From contig NC_009719.1 in assembly GCF_000017565.1 (NCBI RefSeq), forward strand, positions 2,711,001 through 2,775,000: DNA of 64,000 nt, given 5' to 3'. The notes beneath the pieces are model-generated. The model made no database searches, had not been told where the DNA came from, and saw only the letters and a list, made by a program, of their open reading frames with translations. This document shows, in pieces, positions 19,265 to 28,965 of this stretch. The DNA comes from Parvibaculum lavamentivorans DS-1 (GTDB lineage Bacteria; Pseudomonadota; Alphaproteobacteria; Parvibaculales; Parvibaculaceae). The translations under genes were made by a program, and so were the position numbers. The stretch's first letter is position 1, and each line of letters begins with the position of its first letter.

Positions 19265-22200
19265 GCGCTTCGTTCGCGGAACTTGCGGTTGCCACTAATT
19301 TCAGTTTTCTGCGCGGCGCTTCACATGCCGAAGAACTGGTTCTTGCGGCGAAAGCCCAGGGACTTTCGGCAATCGGTATTGCCGACAGGAACACACTGGC
19401 CGGTATCGTGCGGGCGCATGCAGCTGCGAAAGAAGAAAAGATACGCCTTCTCGTCGGTGCCCGATTGGTGCTGCAGGATGGATTCGAGGTTATTGCCTAT
19501 CCTCAGGACCGCGCTGCCTATGGAAGGCTGACGCGGCTTCTGACGCTTGGCAACAGGCGGGCGCCGAAAGGGGAATGCTTTCTTGCCATGAGCGATCTTC
19601 TGGAGCATGGCGAAGGCCACTGTTTCATTGCCATGCCGCCCCCCGTTCCGGACGAGGATTTTGAGGCGAAGCTGAGGCTGATAGCGGAGACGTTCCCGGA
19701 TTCGATCTGGCTTGGTCTCACACCTTTTTACCGGGCCGATGATGTGAGGCGGCATCATGTGCTGGAGCTACTGGCGCGGAAAACCCAGGTGCCATTGGTG
19801 GCGACCAATGATGTTCTTTATCATTCACCGGACAGGAAACCGCTTCATGATGTTGTTACATGCGTTCGAGAGCATTGCACATTGAAGGAAGCCGGGTTTC
19901 GGCTCGCGGCGAATGCAGAACGGCATGTGAAATCGCCAGAAGAAATGTCGCGTCTTCTGGCGCATGTGCCGAAGGCTCTTTCCGCCACGTTCGATATTGT
20001 TGAACGGTGTTCTTTTTCCCTTGAAGAGCTCCGCTATGAATATCCAGCCGACAATTTTTCCGAACATGAAACACCTCAGGAGTTGCTTGTCCGGCTGACA
20101 TGGGAAGGGGCGCGCGATTTTTTCTCGCAAGGTGTGGATGACAAGATACGGAAGGCCATCGACCATGAGCTGAAGCTTATAGAGGAAATGGCCTATGCGC
20201 CCTATTTCCTGACCGTTCATGATATTGTCAGATATGCGCGTAGTCAGAATATTCTTTGTCAGGGACGAGGCTCCGCAGCCAATTCCACTGTTTGTTTTTG
20301 CCTGGGTATTACCTCCGTCAATCCTTCCGAGATAGACTTGCTGTTCGAGCGATTTATCTCAAAAGACCGTAATGAACCGCCCGACATCGATGTCGATTTC
20401 GAGCATGAACGGCGCGAAGAGGTAATCCAGTACATTTATGAAAAATATGGGCGACACCGCGCGGGGATTGCCGCGACCGTGATTTCCTATCGGTCGCGAA
20501 GCGCCATTCGCGATGTGGGCAAGGTATTCGGTCTCTCGGAAGATGTCATAAGCGCCTTGTCGCGTTCTACCTGGGGCTGGTCGAGCAGTGGTGTCTCGCA
20601 AAAGGATGCACGCGAAATAGGCCTCGATCCGTCCGATCGACGGCTTCGGCTTGCGCTAAAACTTGCCGGAGAGCTGATTGGATTCCCCCGCCATCTTTCG
20701 CAGCATGTCGGCGGATTCGTTATTACAAAAGGTCCGCTGGATGAAGTCGTGCCGATACAGAATGCTGCAATGGATGACCGTACTTTCGTCGAATGGGACA
20801 AGGACGATCTCGACACGCTCGGCATCCTGAAAATCGATGTCCTGGCGTTGGGAATGCTCACCTGCATCCGGAAGGCTTTCGAGTTCATCGAGAAGCATTA
20901 CGCCAGACCAATGACCCTCGCCGGTGTGCCGCAGGGCGACAAGGCAGTCTATGACATGCTTTGCGAAGCGGATGCCATCGGCGTATTTCAGGTCGAAAGC
21001 CGGGCGCAGATGTCGATGCTGCCACGCCTGAAGCCCCGGAATTTCTACGACCTTGTCGTCGAGGTCGCGATCGTGCGTCCGGGGCCGATACAGGGTGACA
21101 TGGTGCATCCCTATTTGCGGAGGCGGAGCGGAAAGGAGGAAATCACATATCCTTCTTCTGTCCTGGAGGAAGTTCTTGAAAGGACATACGGCGTGCCGCT
21201 CTTTCAGGAACAGGCGATGAAGATCGCTATCGTCGCTGCCGGCTTTACACCCGGTGAGTCGGACCAGCTACGCCGTGCGATGGCAACCTTCCGCAAGTCC
21301 GGAACAATCGGCATGTATCGTGACAAGTTCATCGCAGGAATGCTCAAGAATGGCTACAAACAAGATTTTGCAGAGCGCTGCTTCAAGCAGATCGAAGGAT
21401 TTGCCGATTACGGTTTTCCGGAAAGCCACGCAGCCAGCTTTGCGCGTCTGGCTTATATTTCTGCATGGCTCAAGTATCACTATCCGGATGCATTCTGCGC
21501 GGCTCTTCTGAATTCTCAACCAATGGGTTTCTATGCGCCGGCGCAGCTTGTTCGCGATGCAAGCGAGCATGGCGTGGAGGTGCGACCCGTCGATGTGAAC
21601 CATAGCGACTGGGACTGCACACTTGAGAAGACAACGGGAGGAAAATGCGCTGTCCGGCTCGGTTTGCGGCAGGTGAAAGGCGTGCAGATTGCAACAGGGG
21701 AAACGATCGAAGGGAAGCGAGGAAAGGGGTTCGATTCCATCCGACATTTATGGCTGAAGACGGGACTTGGGCCACGGGTCATCGAGAAGCTTGCCGATGC
21801 CGATGCATTCAGATCCATCGGCTTCGACCGGCGGGAGGCGCTTTGGGCAGTTCGCGGGCTGGGGGGATACGGGAACGGACAGAACGGCACAACGCCGGCG
21901 GCTTTGCCACTCTTTGCCACTCTGGAAGAGGGAGGTCTGCAGGTTGAAGAAGACGTATCCTTACCGGCTATGCCGCCCGGCGAGCATGTCGTGCTCGATT
22001 ACGCAATGCTCCGGCTTTCTCTCAAGGCGCATCCGATTTCCTTTCTCCGCCCTCGTTTTGCCGCTTGCGGTGCAATATCCAGCCGGCAATTGAAGGAAAC
22101 GGAAGCGGGCAAGCGTATAAGCATTGCAGGTCTTGTGCTCGTGCGTCAGAGGCCGGGAACTGCCAGCGGCGTTATTTTCGCGACGCTTGAGGACGAGACA

Positions 22201-22518
22201 GGCATCGCCAATATCATCATATGGCCCAAGCTTTACGAAAAACGGCGCCGGATCGTTCTTACGTCACGTCTTCTGTTCGTACGGGGGCGGATACAGAAGG
22301 AAGGCATCGTGATCCATATCGTGGCGGATGATCTGGAAGACTGGACACATGAACTTGCACATCTGTCTTCAGAAGCGGATATCGGCGAAGCTTTGATTTC
22401 CCCGGCTGACGGGGTGAAGCATCCCGGACAAGACCCGCGCGATGGCAACCATACGCGTGAGGAACAGAAAAGAATGCGCGCCGCCCGCTTTGTGCCGAAG
22501 AGCCGCGATTTTCACTGA
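19261..22518 (+). CDS. dnaE2: Error-prone DNA polymerase III alpha subunit DnaE2
   Basis: A 1085-residue C-family polymerase. It begins with a PHP domain ('FAELAVATNFSFLRGASHAEELV'), continues with the polymerase palm ('GRGSAANSTVCFCLGIT' and 'EPPDIDVDFEHERREEV', which carries catalytic aspartates) and ends with an OB fold ('ISIAGLVLVRQRPGTASGVIFATLEDE'). The C-terminus 'DGNHTREEQKRMRAARFVPKSRDFH' is diagnostic of DnaE2/ImuC. It performs SOS-induced translesion synthesis. It is translationally coupled to imuB, so both depend on the LexA box at 17625. Confidence 0.95.
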   Translation: MSASFAELAVATNFSFLRGASHAEELVLAAKAQGLSAIGIADRNTLAGIVRAHAAAKEEKIRLLVGARLVLQDGFEVIAYPQDRAAYGRLTRLLTLGNRRAPKGECFLAMSDLLEHGEGHCFIAMPPPVPDEDFEAKLRLIAETFPDSIWLGLTPFYRADDVRRHHVLELLARKTQVPLVATNDVLYHSPDRKPLHDVVTCVREHCTLKEAGFRLAANAERHVKSPEEMSRLLAHVPKALSATFDIVERCSFSLEELRYEYPADNFSEHETPQELLVRLTWEGARDFFSQGVDDKIRKAIDHELKLIEEMAYAPYFLTVHDIVRYARSQNILCQGRGSAANSTVCFCLGITSVNPSEIDLLFERFISKDRNEPPDIDVDFEHERREEVIQYIYEKYGRHRAGIAATVISYRSRSAIRDVGKVFGLSEDVISALSRSTWGWSSSGVSQKDAREIGLDPSDRRLRLALKLAGELIGFPRHLSQHVGGFVITKGPLDEVVPIQNAAMDDRTFVEWDKDDLDTLGILKIDVLALGMLTCIRKAFEFIEKHYARPMTLAGVPQGDKAVYDMLCEADAIGVFQVESRAQMSMLPRLKPRNFYDLVVEVAIVRPGPIQGDMVHPYLRRRSGKEEITYPSSVLEEVLERTYGVPLFQEQAMKIAIVAAGFTPGESDQLRRAMATFRKSGTIGMYRDKFIAGMLKNGYKQDFAERCFKQIEGFADYGFPESHAASFARLAYISAWLKYHYPDAFCAALLNSQPMGFYAPAQLVRDASEHGVEVRPVDVNHSDWDCTLEKTTGGKCAVRLGLRQVKGVQIATGETIEGKRGKGFDSIRHLWLKTGLGPRVIEKLADADAFRSIGFDRREALWAVRGLGGYGNGQNGTTPAALPLFATLEEGGLQVEEDVSLPAMPPGEHVVLDYAMLRLSLKAHPISFLRPRFAACGAISSRQLKETEAGKRISIAGLVLVRQRPGTASGVIFATLEDETGIANIIIWPKLYEKRRRIVLTSRLLFVRGRIQKEGIVIHIVADDLEDWTHELAHLSSEADIGEALISPADGVKHPGQDPRDGNHTREEQKRMRAARFVPKSRDFH

Positions 22519-22904
22519 TAGCGTCGAAGTGCGAAAAACTGTGCCATGCTGCCTGTAATTTCCGAAGCAATGAAGAGCCAGAGGACCGGCGTGGCGCCCT
22601 GCGCGATTGCGTAGGCAATCAACGCCGCGACCGCGAGTCTCGCACCCGCATCAATGCGCGCGAGAGCTGGGATAGGTGTTCTCAGCCGGGCGAAAGCCCA
22701 GACGACACCGAGGACGCCCATGATATGAACGAACATCATGGAGAGCGGCCCCATCTCGAACAAGGTAACTGGCGTGCCGAAGCCTGCTTGCCTGTCCATT
22801 TCATGGATAAGGGAGATCAATGCTTCGGCAACGAAAGGAATGGCGAAAGGTGCTGTTAGCGCGAGGTCGCACCAAGCTACTGCCTTTATTGTCCTCTCCT
22901 GCAT
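22512..22904 (-). CDS. Small four-TM membrane protein, unknown function
   Basis: A 130-residue hydrophobic protein with four predicted TM helices (~residues 8-30, 48-70, 82-103, 107-125) and short polar loops. It converges on dnaE2 and their 3' ends overlap by seven bases. I do not recognise a named family with certainty. Neighbouring genes give no functional hint. Confidence 0.7.
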   Translation of the reverse strand: MQERTIKAVAWCDLALTAPFAIPFVAEALISLIHEMDRQAGFGTPVTLFEMGPLSMMFVHIMGVLGVVWAFARLRTPIPALARIDAGARLAVAALIAYAIAQGATPVLWLFIASEITGSMAQFFALRRYQ

Positions 22905-23007
22905 TTCGTATCCTTTTGTACATGCGACATTCCGCTGCTAGATCATGCGCGGAGTTTGGCGCGATTCTGCTAGTATCTATCGAGCGTGGAGTGGCGAAAA
23001 TAGCCGG

Positions 23008-24057
23008 ATGACGGGCGGAGACATCTTGACCAAGCGTATGATCTGGACCGGCGGTGCGGTTGTGCTGGCGGTTCTTGTGGTTGCTGGAGCCTTTTTCCTG
23101 TTTCTGAGAGCGCCTGCCGCTGTTGTCGTGACGCCTTTCCGTGGAATGGCGGTAGAGGCGGTTTACGCGACCGGTACTGTCGAGCCGGTAAACTACGCGC
23201 GGGTTGGAGCAAAAATTTCCGGACGTATCACCAATGTGCTGAAGCGCGAAGGCGAGCCCGTGGAGAAGGGCAACATACTAGCGATCATCGAACTGGGTGA
23301 GGATATCTCTCGAGTGCATGAGCTCGAAGCACGACTCAAACTAGCAAATGCGGATCTCGACAGGGCGCGTACGTTACGGCGATCGGGAAATGTCAGCGAA
23401 GCGGCGCTCGACCAGGCGCAAAGCGCACAATCCGCCACCGCAGCGGCCCTACGCGGCGCAAAGGCGAGGCTTGACGATCATTTCATCACCGCACCTATGG
23501 CCGGAACCGTGTTGCGCTCCGAAAGCCAGATCAGGGTCGGGGACATGGCGCAGCCGGGGCACGTTCTCTTCATGGTCGGCGATACGGCGGAGTTGCAGAT
23601 CGACGCCGAGGTAGATGAGGAGGACATTACCAAGGTTGCGCCGGAACAGGAGGCGCTGATCCGCGCAGATGCCTTTCCGGGCCGGGCGCTCAAAGGCACG
23701 GTAAAAAGGATTACGCCTTATGGCGATCCCGTGGGCCGCACCTATCGTGTCTACATCTCTCTTCCCGCGGATACGCCGCTGATTTCCGGCATGACGACGG
23801 AAATCAATATCGTTGTGCGACGTGAGGAAGAGGCCTTGCTGGTGCCGGTATCCGCGCTGTCGGGAAACTCGGTCTGGACCGTCTCCGGCGGCAGGGCGCG
23901 ACGGGTGGAGGTCGAGCTGGGCGCGGTTGGCAGCGATACGGCGGAAATTCTCTCCGGTCTCCCCGAGGATGCGCTGGTCATCGCGAATCCTTCATCCGGT
24001 ATCGCGGAGGGCGACAGGGTGCGCGCCGAACAGGCTGCGCCTGACGGAACGTCCTAG
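23008..24057 (+). CDS. Efflux periplasmic adaptor subunit (HlyD/MacA-like)
   Basis: About 349 residues: an N-terminal TM anchor (~residues 12-34), lipoyl/barrel-sandwich halves ('ARVGAKISGRITNVLKREGEPVEKG' and 'FITAPMAGTVLRS'), a helical hairpin between them ('HELEARLKLANADLDRARTL') and C-terminal beta domains. It links an inner-membrane transporter to an outer-membrane channel. The permease and ATPase genes follow directly, giving a MacAB-type set. Start uncertain: ATG 23008, or TTG 23026, which has a better-placed GGAG. No outer-membrane TolC gene lies nearby. Confidence 0.9.
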   Translation: MTGGDILTKRMIWTGGAVVLAVLVVAGAFFLFLRAPAAVVVTPFRGMAVEAVYATGTVEPVNYARVGAKISGRITNVLKREGEPVEKGNILAIIELGEDISRVHELEARLKLANADLDRARTLRRSGNVSEAALDQAQSAQSATAAALRGAKARLDDHFITAPMAGTVLRSESQIRVGDMAQPGHVLFMVGDTAELQIDAEVDEEDITKVAPEQEALIRADAFPGRALKGTVKRITPYGDPVGRTYRVYISLPADTPLISGMTTEINIVVRREEEALLVPVSALSGNSVWTVSGGRARRVEVELGAVGSDTAEILSGLPEDALVIANPSSGIAEGDRVRAEQAAPDGTS

Positions 24058-24065
24058 AGGGTCCG

Positions 24066-25316
24066 ATGTTCTGGCAGGTCGTCTTCAGCATCGCAGCGGC
24101 ACACCTTACGTTCAGGCGGCGGCAGACCATTGTTTCGACGCTTGGTGTGGCGCTGGGCGTGGGGTTTTTCATTGCGACGTCCTCGGTCATGTCGGGATCG
24201 GAAAAAGACCTGACGCAGCGGCTCGTGGATAATGCGCCGCACATCACCATCAAGGACGAGTTTCGTACCGCTGCGAAGCAGCCGGTTTTCCTGGCATTTC
24301 CGGATGCGACCGTGAAGCTCACCAATACGAAGCCCCGGGAATATCTGCGGGGCATCAAGAATTACGGCGCAATCGTTGAGGAATTATCGCAGCAACCCGG
24401 CGTAATTGCCGAGGCGGCGCTGACCGGGCAGGCGATCGTGCGTTATGCGAGCAAGGATGTCGGCGCAGCGATCGCCGGGATCGATCCGGAGAAGGAGCGC
24501 CAACTAACTACCGTCGAGCGGGACATGCGGCAGGGGAGCCTCATGCGGCTCAAGACGGCCTCGCAGGGCATTGTGATCGGCAGCGGCATGTCAGTGCGCC
24601 TGGGGCTCGGGATGGACGATCTGGCGACCGTCGTCTCGCCTACGGGGCTTGTGCGGCGGATGAAGGTGGTGGGTATTTTCCGGACCGGCAATCTGCTGCT
24701 CGATGAGGGGCAGGTTTACATGCTCATCAAGGATGCGCAGGTGCTCCTCGACAAGCCGTTCATTGCCAATCGCATTCGCATCAAGGTCGGCGACCCGGAC
24801 AATGCCGAGGATTTCGCGGCGCGGATAGAAAGCCGCTGGGGATATCGCTCGGAATCCTGGCAGGAAGTGAACCGCGATTTCCTGGGGCTTTTCGCCATCA
24901 GGAACACGATCACCTATTCCATCGTGGGGGCGATCATGGTCGTCGCCTCGTTCGGTATCTTCAACATCATCTCGACCATCGTCATGGAAAAACGGCGGGA
25001 TATCGCCATTCTCATGTCGATGGGGTTCCGCGCGCGCGACATTCAGGCGATCTTTCTCGTACAGGGCGCAGTCGTGGGACTGATCGGCATGTTGATGGGC
25101 TGGTGCGTCGGGCTCGGCCTGTTGCAGATGCTGGCATCGGTCGAGTTCACCATTCCGGGCATGTCGGAAAAGCAGGGAATGGTGCTCGACCGGGGTTTTT
25201 TCCAGTTCGCGCTGGGCGGTTTTTTCTCCGTTATCTCGGCTGTGGGGGCCGCGTGGTATCCGGCGCGCAAGGCGTCGCAAGTCCGGCCGGTCGACATCAT
25301 CCGGGGTGCGGCATGA
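24066..25316 (+). CDS. FtsX/MacB-like ABC transporter permease
   Basis: A 416-residue permease with the MacB/LolC layout: one N-terminal TM helix, a large periplasmic domain (~residues 45-270) and three C-terminal TM helices separated by 'MEKRRDIAILMSMGFRARDIQAIFLVQG' (~residues 318-345). It starts eight bases after the adaptor gene and overlaps the ATPase gene by ATGA. Together the three genes encode an efflux or lipoprotein-handling machine of unknown substrate. Confidence 0.92.
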   Translation: MFWQVVFSIAAAHLTFRRRQTIVSTLGVALGVGFFIATSSVMSGSEKDLTQRLVDNAPHITIKDEFRTAAKQPVFLAFPDATVKLTNTKPREYLRGIKNYGAIVEELSQQPGVIAEAALTGQAIVRYASKDVGAAIAGIDPEKERQLTTVERDMRQGSLMRLKTASQGIVIGSGMSVRLGLGMDDLATVVSPTGLVRRMKVVGIFRTGNLLLDEGQVYMLIKDAQVLLDKPFIANRIRIKVGDPDNAEDFAARIESRWGYRSESWQEVNRDFLGLFAIRNTITYSIVGAIMVVASFGIFNIISTIVMEKRRDIAILMSMGFRARDIQAIFLVQGAVVGLIGMLMGWCVGLGLLQMLASVEFTIPGMSEKQGMVLDRGFFQFALGGFFSVISAVGAAWYPARKASQVRPVDIIRGAA

Positions 25317-26005
25317 CGGGGGCGGCGCTCATCGAGGCGCGCGGGGTGACGCGCGTGCTGCAGGAAACCGTGCCGGTGACGCTGGTGCGCGAGATCGATC
25401 TCAGCGTCGGAAAGGGCGAATTCGTGAGCGTTACCGGGCCTTCGGGCTCGGGAAAGTCGTCTCTGCTCTATTTGCTCGGACTGCTCGACGTGCCGACCGC
25501 GGGGCATGTGTCAATCGAGGGGAAAGACACAACGGGGCTCGACGCGGATGAGCTGGCGGCGGTCCGGCTCAACAAGATCGGCTTCGTTTTCCAGTTTCAC
25601 TTCCTGCTGCCGGAATTCACCGTGCTTCACAATGTGATGCTGCCCATGCGCCGGCTGGGCAGACTGAGCGAAAGAGAAATGGCGGAACGCGGCCATTTTT
25701 TGCTCAATGAATTCGACGTTGCCGACCAGACGAAGAAGCGCCCGGACCAGCTTTCAGGCGGTCAGCGGCAGCGCGTGGCGATTGCGCGGGCGCTCGCCAA
25801 CGACCCGGCGCTCATTCTTGCCGACGAGCCGACAGGCAACCTCGACACAAAGAACAGCGAGATCGTGTACGGGATATTCGCGAAGCTCGTTCGCGACGAG
25901 GGGCGAACGGTGATCGCGGTCACGCATGACCCGGAATTCGCGGCCGCGGCGTCGCGCAACGTCCATCTCGTGGACGGAAAAATCGACAGCGATACAAGGC
26001 GTTAG
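25313..26005 (+). CDS. ABC transporter ATP-binding protein (MacB/LolD type)
   Basis: A 230-residue ATPase with Walker A 'GPSGSGKSS', signature 'LSGGQRQRVAIARAL', Walker B 'ALILADEP' followed by 'TGNLD', and 'VTHD'. The 'DEPTGNLDTKN' wording is typical of LolD/MacB/FtsE ATPases. The ATG at 25313 overlaps the permease stop; the frame is open further upstream but that part lies inside the permease gene. It ends overlapping the stop of the convergent VWA gene by four bases. Confidence 0.94.
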   Translation: MTGAALIEARGVTRVLQETVPVTLVREIDLSVGKGEFVSVTGPSGSGKSSLLYLLGLLDVPTAGHVSIEGKDTTGLDADELAAVRLNKIGFVFQFHFLLPEFTVLHNVMLPMRRLGRLSEREMAERGHFLLNEFDVADQTKKRPDQLSGGQRQRVAIARALANDPALILADEPTGNLDTKNSEIVYGIFAKLVRDEGRTVIAVTHDPEFAAAASRNVHLVDGKIDSDTRR

Positions 26006-27177
26006 CGGGAAAGCTCGCGCATGGCGTGGTCGAGGCCTTCCAGCGTCAGCGGGAACATGCGCTCGCCCATGATCTGCTTGATGATCTGCAGAGAAGGCGT
26101 GTATTCCCAATGCCTTTCAGGGATCGGATTGATCCAGATGGCACTTTCGTAGATCTGGTTGACGCGCTCGAGCCAGATGCCGCCGGGTTCCTCGTTCCAA
26201 TGCTCGACGGAGCCACCGGCATAGGTGATTTCGTAGGGGGACATGGTGGCGTCGCCGACGAAAATCACTTTGTAATCAGAGGGATACTTGTGGAGGACGT
26301 CCCAGGTCGACATTTTTTCGGCGTGGCGGCGACGGTTGTCCTTCCAGACGCCTTCATAGAGGCAATTGTGGAAGTAGAAATATTCGAGGTTCTTGAATTC
26401 GCTGCGCGCGGCGGAGAAGAGTTCCTCGCATAGCTTGATGTGGCTGTCCATCGAGCCGCCGATATCGAAGAAAATCAGCACGTTGATCTTGTTGCGGCGC
26501 TCGGGACGCATGATCAGGTCGAGATAACCTTGATGCGCGGTCGCCTTGATTGTGCCGTCGAGATCGAGTTCTGTCGGCGCGCCCTCGCGCGCGAAGCGGC
26601 GGAGCCGCCGGAGCGCCACCTTGATGTTGCGCGTGCCGAGCTCGACCTGGTCGTCGAGGTTCTTGTATTCGCGCTTGTCCCAGACCTTCACGGCCTTGCC
26701 GTGGCGGCCTTCCTTCTGGCCGATGCGAACGCCTTCCGGGTTGTAACCATTTGCACCGAAAGGAGAAGTTCCGCCGGTGCCGATCCACTTGTTGCCGCCT
26801 TCGTGGCGTTCCTTTTGTTCCTCCAGACGCTTCTGGAGCTCCTCCATGATCTTTTCCCAACCGCCCAGCGCCTCGATTTGTGCCTTCTCTTCCTCGGTGA
26901 GGAATTTCTCGGTGAGGGCGCGGAGCCATTCTTCGGGGATGTTGGCGATCTCGCCATCGCCGACCTGCTCCAAGCCCTTGAAAACATGGCCGAAAACGAT
27001 GTCGAACTTGTCGAGATTGCGCTCGTCCTTGACCAGCGCGGCGCGGGACAGGAAGTAGAAATCCTCGACCCTGCGCTCGATGATGTCGGAATCCATGGCC
27101 TCCAGCAGCGTCAGGTATTCGCGGAGCGAGACGGGGACGTTGGCTTTTTTCAGTTCATGGAAGAAGTGGACGAACAT
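26002..27177 (-). CDS. CoxE-like von Willebrand factor A domain protein
   Basis: About 391 residues. The N-terminal half is charged and helical ('FFHELKKANVPVSLREYLTLLEAM'). A VWA domain with a MIDAS-like motif 'FFDIGGSMDSH' lies at ~residue 240; the canonical D-x-S-x-S is here D-I-G-G-S. This protein is normally encoded next to a MoxR AAA+ ATPase and the pair is thought to act as a chaperone in metal-centre or protein-complex maturation. Here the likely partner at 31562-32407 is 4.4 kb upstream on the same strand. ATG 27177 is preferred to 27183 because of GGAAATG spacing. Confidence 0.87.
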   Translation of the reverse strand: MFVHFFHELKKANVPVSLREYLTLLEAMDSDIIERRVEDFYFLSRAALVKDERNLDKFDIVFGHVFKGLEQVGDGEIANIPEEWLRALTEKFLTEEEKAQIEALGGWEKIMEELQKRLEEQKERHEGGNKWIGTGGTSPFGANGYNPEGVRIGQKEGRHGKAVKVWDKREYKNLDDQVELGTRNIKVALRRLRRFAREGAPTELDLDGTIKATAHQGYLDLIMRPERRNKINVLIFFDIGGSMDSHIKLCEELFSAARSEFKNLEYFYFHNCLYEGVWKDNRRRHAEKMSTWDVLHKYPSDYKVIFVGDATMSPYEITYAGGSVEHWNEEPGGIWLERVNQIYESAIWINPIPERHWEYTPSLQIIKQIMGERMFPLTLEGLDHAMRELSR

Positions 27178-27731
27178 GAGCATTTCCGCGGGTTTAATGG
27201 CTTGTTGGCGGCAGTCTAGGGCTTATGGACGGCAGTTTGAAGGTCCATTTGCGGGGGGCTTCCGGGCGGTCTTGAACAGGCCGTTTTGCGAGCGGAACGA
27301 ATTTATCCCGCAAAGGGCGTTTTTGTCAGCCGGGGCGGGCGGTTAGGGCGGGGCGTGGAAGCACTTTGCCAGCGACTGTCATGAGACTGTTATCGAACTG
27401 TCATAAAGGCGGGTTTATGTGTTCTGTGTACGGAGCAGTTCGGGTTTATTCACGGGTGGGGAGGCGATGGCGGGTGCGCGAAACACGAAGAAGGGCGGGT
27501 GGGGATAAATAGTTTTCGCGTGGGAAGGTGTAGCACTGGCAGTCGTCGTCTGCGGGCCCGTTGCGAGTAGACAGGGCGAACGACCTGAGTGCACTATTTT
27601 CACTCAAGGGTTGGGGGACTCAGCATGACAATTGGAGGCTGCGAACGGTTATTCGACCGGAATAGATTTTCCCGTTTCTTCGGAGAGGTGGTCGCCAGTC
27701 AGCTTGTGGTCGGCTTTTGGAGAAGACAAAG
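27178..27731. other. 554-bp intergenic region with Pho box
   Basis: It contains a Pho box (27376-27404) and, in its direction, a 13-codon ATG ORF at 27466-27507 preceded two bases upstream by GGGGAGG. That ORF is too short to call a gene. A 60-codon frame at 27632 has no recognisable features. The right half is AT-richer than the flanking genes. No terminator or repeat was seen. Confidence 0.5.
27376..27404 (+). promoter_or_regulatory. Pho box (three 7-mers, 11-bp period)
   Basis: CTGTCAT (27376-27382), GAGA, CTGTTAT (27387-27393), CGAA, CTGTCAT (27398-27404). It matches PhoB half-sites with 4-base spacers. A -10-like TTATGT begins 10 bases after the last repeat (27415), the spacing expected for a PhoB-activated promoter. 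Transcription would run rightwards toward the unknown gene at 27732. Confidence 0.75.
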
Positions 27732-28589
27732 GTGAGAAGTCAGGCTCAGGTCGGCGCGGCAATTGGGGTGGTAGCAGGGTTGGCCCTACTGGGATGCGGA
27801 CTGATATTCGGTAGTTCAAGTTTCCCTGGACTTGCGTCGTTCGCAGCGATTTCCAGTTCTACTTTTGAAAACACGTGCAAAGTCGACGCAGGAGTCAGAG
27901 TCTATGATCGGCCGATTGATGTTGCAGGATACTCCGAGATGCCCGGGGTGGACGCGCCGTCAATTGAAGAGATCGTAGGCGGTCGCCCTCCCAAAAGCCG
28001 AGCTCGTGGTGGATGCTTCCCGTGTTTCGATGAACTGGTGAGGGATGGATACCAATATATAGAAGCTTATTACATAGCGGCTGCAGACCGGGAAGGACAA
28101 CCGGTGCTAGGCCGGCAGCGGGACTACTACACGTCAAAGACAGGACTGTATCGGTACGAACTTCTTGAGAGAAGCGAAGCGGGTGAGAGGTGCGACACGT
28201 TTGACCGTATACGGCATGAGACAAGAGGATTGACGAAAATCAATCCTGCCTTTGCCGACCCGTCCATGTATTTCTTCGCTAAACAGTTCGAAGAATACGC
28301 CGCCACAATTGCAGACAAGTGTGTTGTCGCGAGCAGGATTGAAAATTTTTCCGCGTTGTATCGGATCGGGCTGGAACAAGAAGTCCTTCCTTGGTCGACT
28401 CCAGACGAGACGGTCTATAGGCGAAGATCGTTCATTGAATCAAAGCAAGGAACCGTTGTCGCTGAAGGTGTCTCTTATGCTTACTTTAGCAAAGTGCCAC
28501 AGCACTATCTTAAGGTGGCAGACGCTCGCTGTGGATCGATTGTATTGCCGCCAGTGGCGGAGTTGTTGCGGCCTGCCGGCCCCAACTAG
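27732..28589 (+). CDS. Hypothetical protein with N-terminal membrane anchor
   Basis: About 285 residues from a GTG at 27732, preceded by GGAGAAG nine bases upstream; TTG 27717 is an alternative. Residues ~8-28 form one hydrophobic segment ('GAAIGVVAGLALLGCGLIFG') that could be a TM anchor or a poor lipobox. The rest is soluble, aromatic-rich, with five cysteines; 'GGCFPCFDELVRDGYQYIEAYY' and 'RRSFIESKQGTVVAEGVSYAYF' stand out. I recognise no family. The coding sequence is AT-richer than its neighbours (one 60-base line counted at 45% GC), suggesting acquisition. A Pho box lies about 330 bases upstream. Confidence 0.65.
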   Translation: MRSQAQVGAAIGVVAGLALLGCGLIFGSSSFPGLASFAAISSSTFENTCKVDAGVRVYDRPIDVAGYSEMPGVDAPSIEEIVGGRPPKSRARGGCFPCFDELVRDGYQYIEAYYIAAADREGQPVLGRQRDYYTSKTGLYRYELLERSEAGERCDTFDRIRHETRGLTKINPAFADPSMYFFAKQFEEYAATIADKCVVASRIENFSALYRIGLEQEVLPWSTPDETVYRRRSFIESKQGTVVAEGVSYAYFSKVPQHYLKVADARCGSIVLPPVAELLRPAGPN

Positions 28590-28965
28590 ATGCTTTATCT
28601 CGGGGATAGCAATTTTTTGGGCCTCGTGAAGAAAGAGTTTTTTCCGACGCCGCTTTGCGGCTTCTGGATTGCCGGGTCAAGCCCGGCAATGACGGTCGTA
28701 TTGGGTGGTGCTGTTGTGGTGAGCGCTGCGTCCCCTCCCCAAACGGCTTGCAGTCGTTTGACCCTCCCTCAGCGAGAGGATGGTAGGCAGAATTTGGGTC
28801 AGGCCGGTTTCGCGGCTTGCAGGAAGAGCCAGCCGGTGGAATCCGAACGCAGGCCGTATTCACGCACGCTCAGGAACTTAGCGAAGGTGGCGTTTCAGTA
28901 AGAGAGTAGAACCGGGTGTGGACTAAAGTGAACTGAACAGCGCCTGGATATGCACCGATCATCGT
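28590..28965. repeat. Intergenic composite repeat (copy 1) plus gene remnant
   Basis: The region has no intact gene. 28626-28738 holds a composite repeat: 'gccgctttgcggcttctgg', then a GCCGGG/CCCGGC hairpin, 'caatgacggt' and a GT-rich tract. It continues into a 'cccctcccc...gaccctccc' palindromic unit to ~28782. The same order recurs at 29842-30000, and partial copies occur at 31398-31458 and 40887-40946. 28799-28894 is a methyltransferase C-terminal remnant, listed separately. Confidence 0.65.
28799..28894 (-). pseudogene. Remnant of a methyltransferase C-terminus
   Basis: On the reverse strand, 31 codons end in a stop at 28799-28801 and finish with 'TGWLFLQAAKPA'. The intact methyltransferase at 30010-30621 ends 'TDWLFVQAVKPS', so 8 of 12 residues match and both stop at the same point. 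A stop codon just upstream (28895-28897) leaves no room for the rest of the gene. Both copies are followed by the same intergenic repeat, so this looks like a degraded partial duplication of a gene end plus its downstream DNA. Confidence 0.5.
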
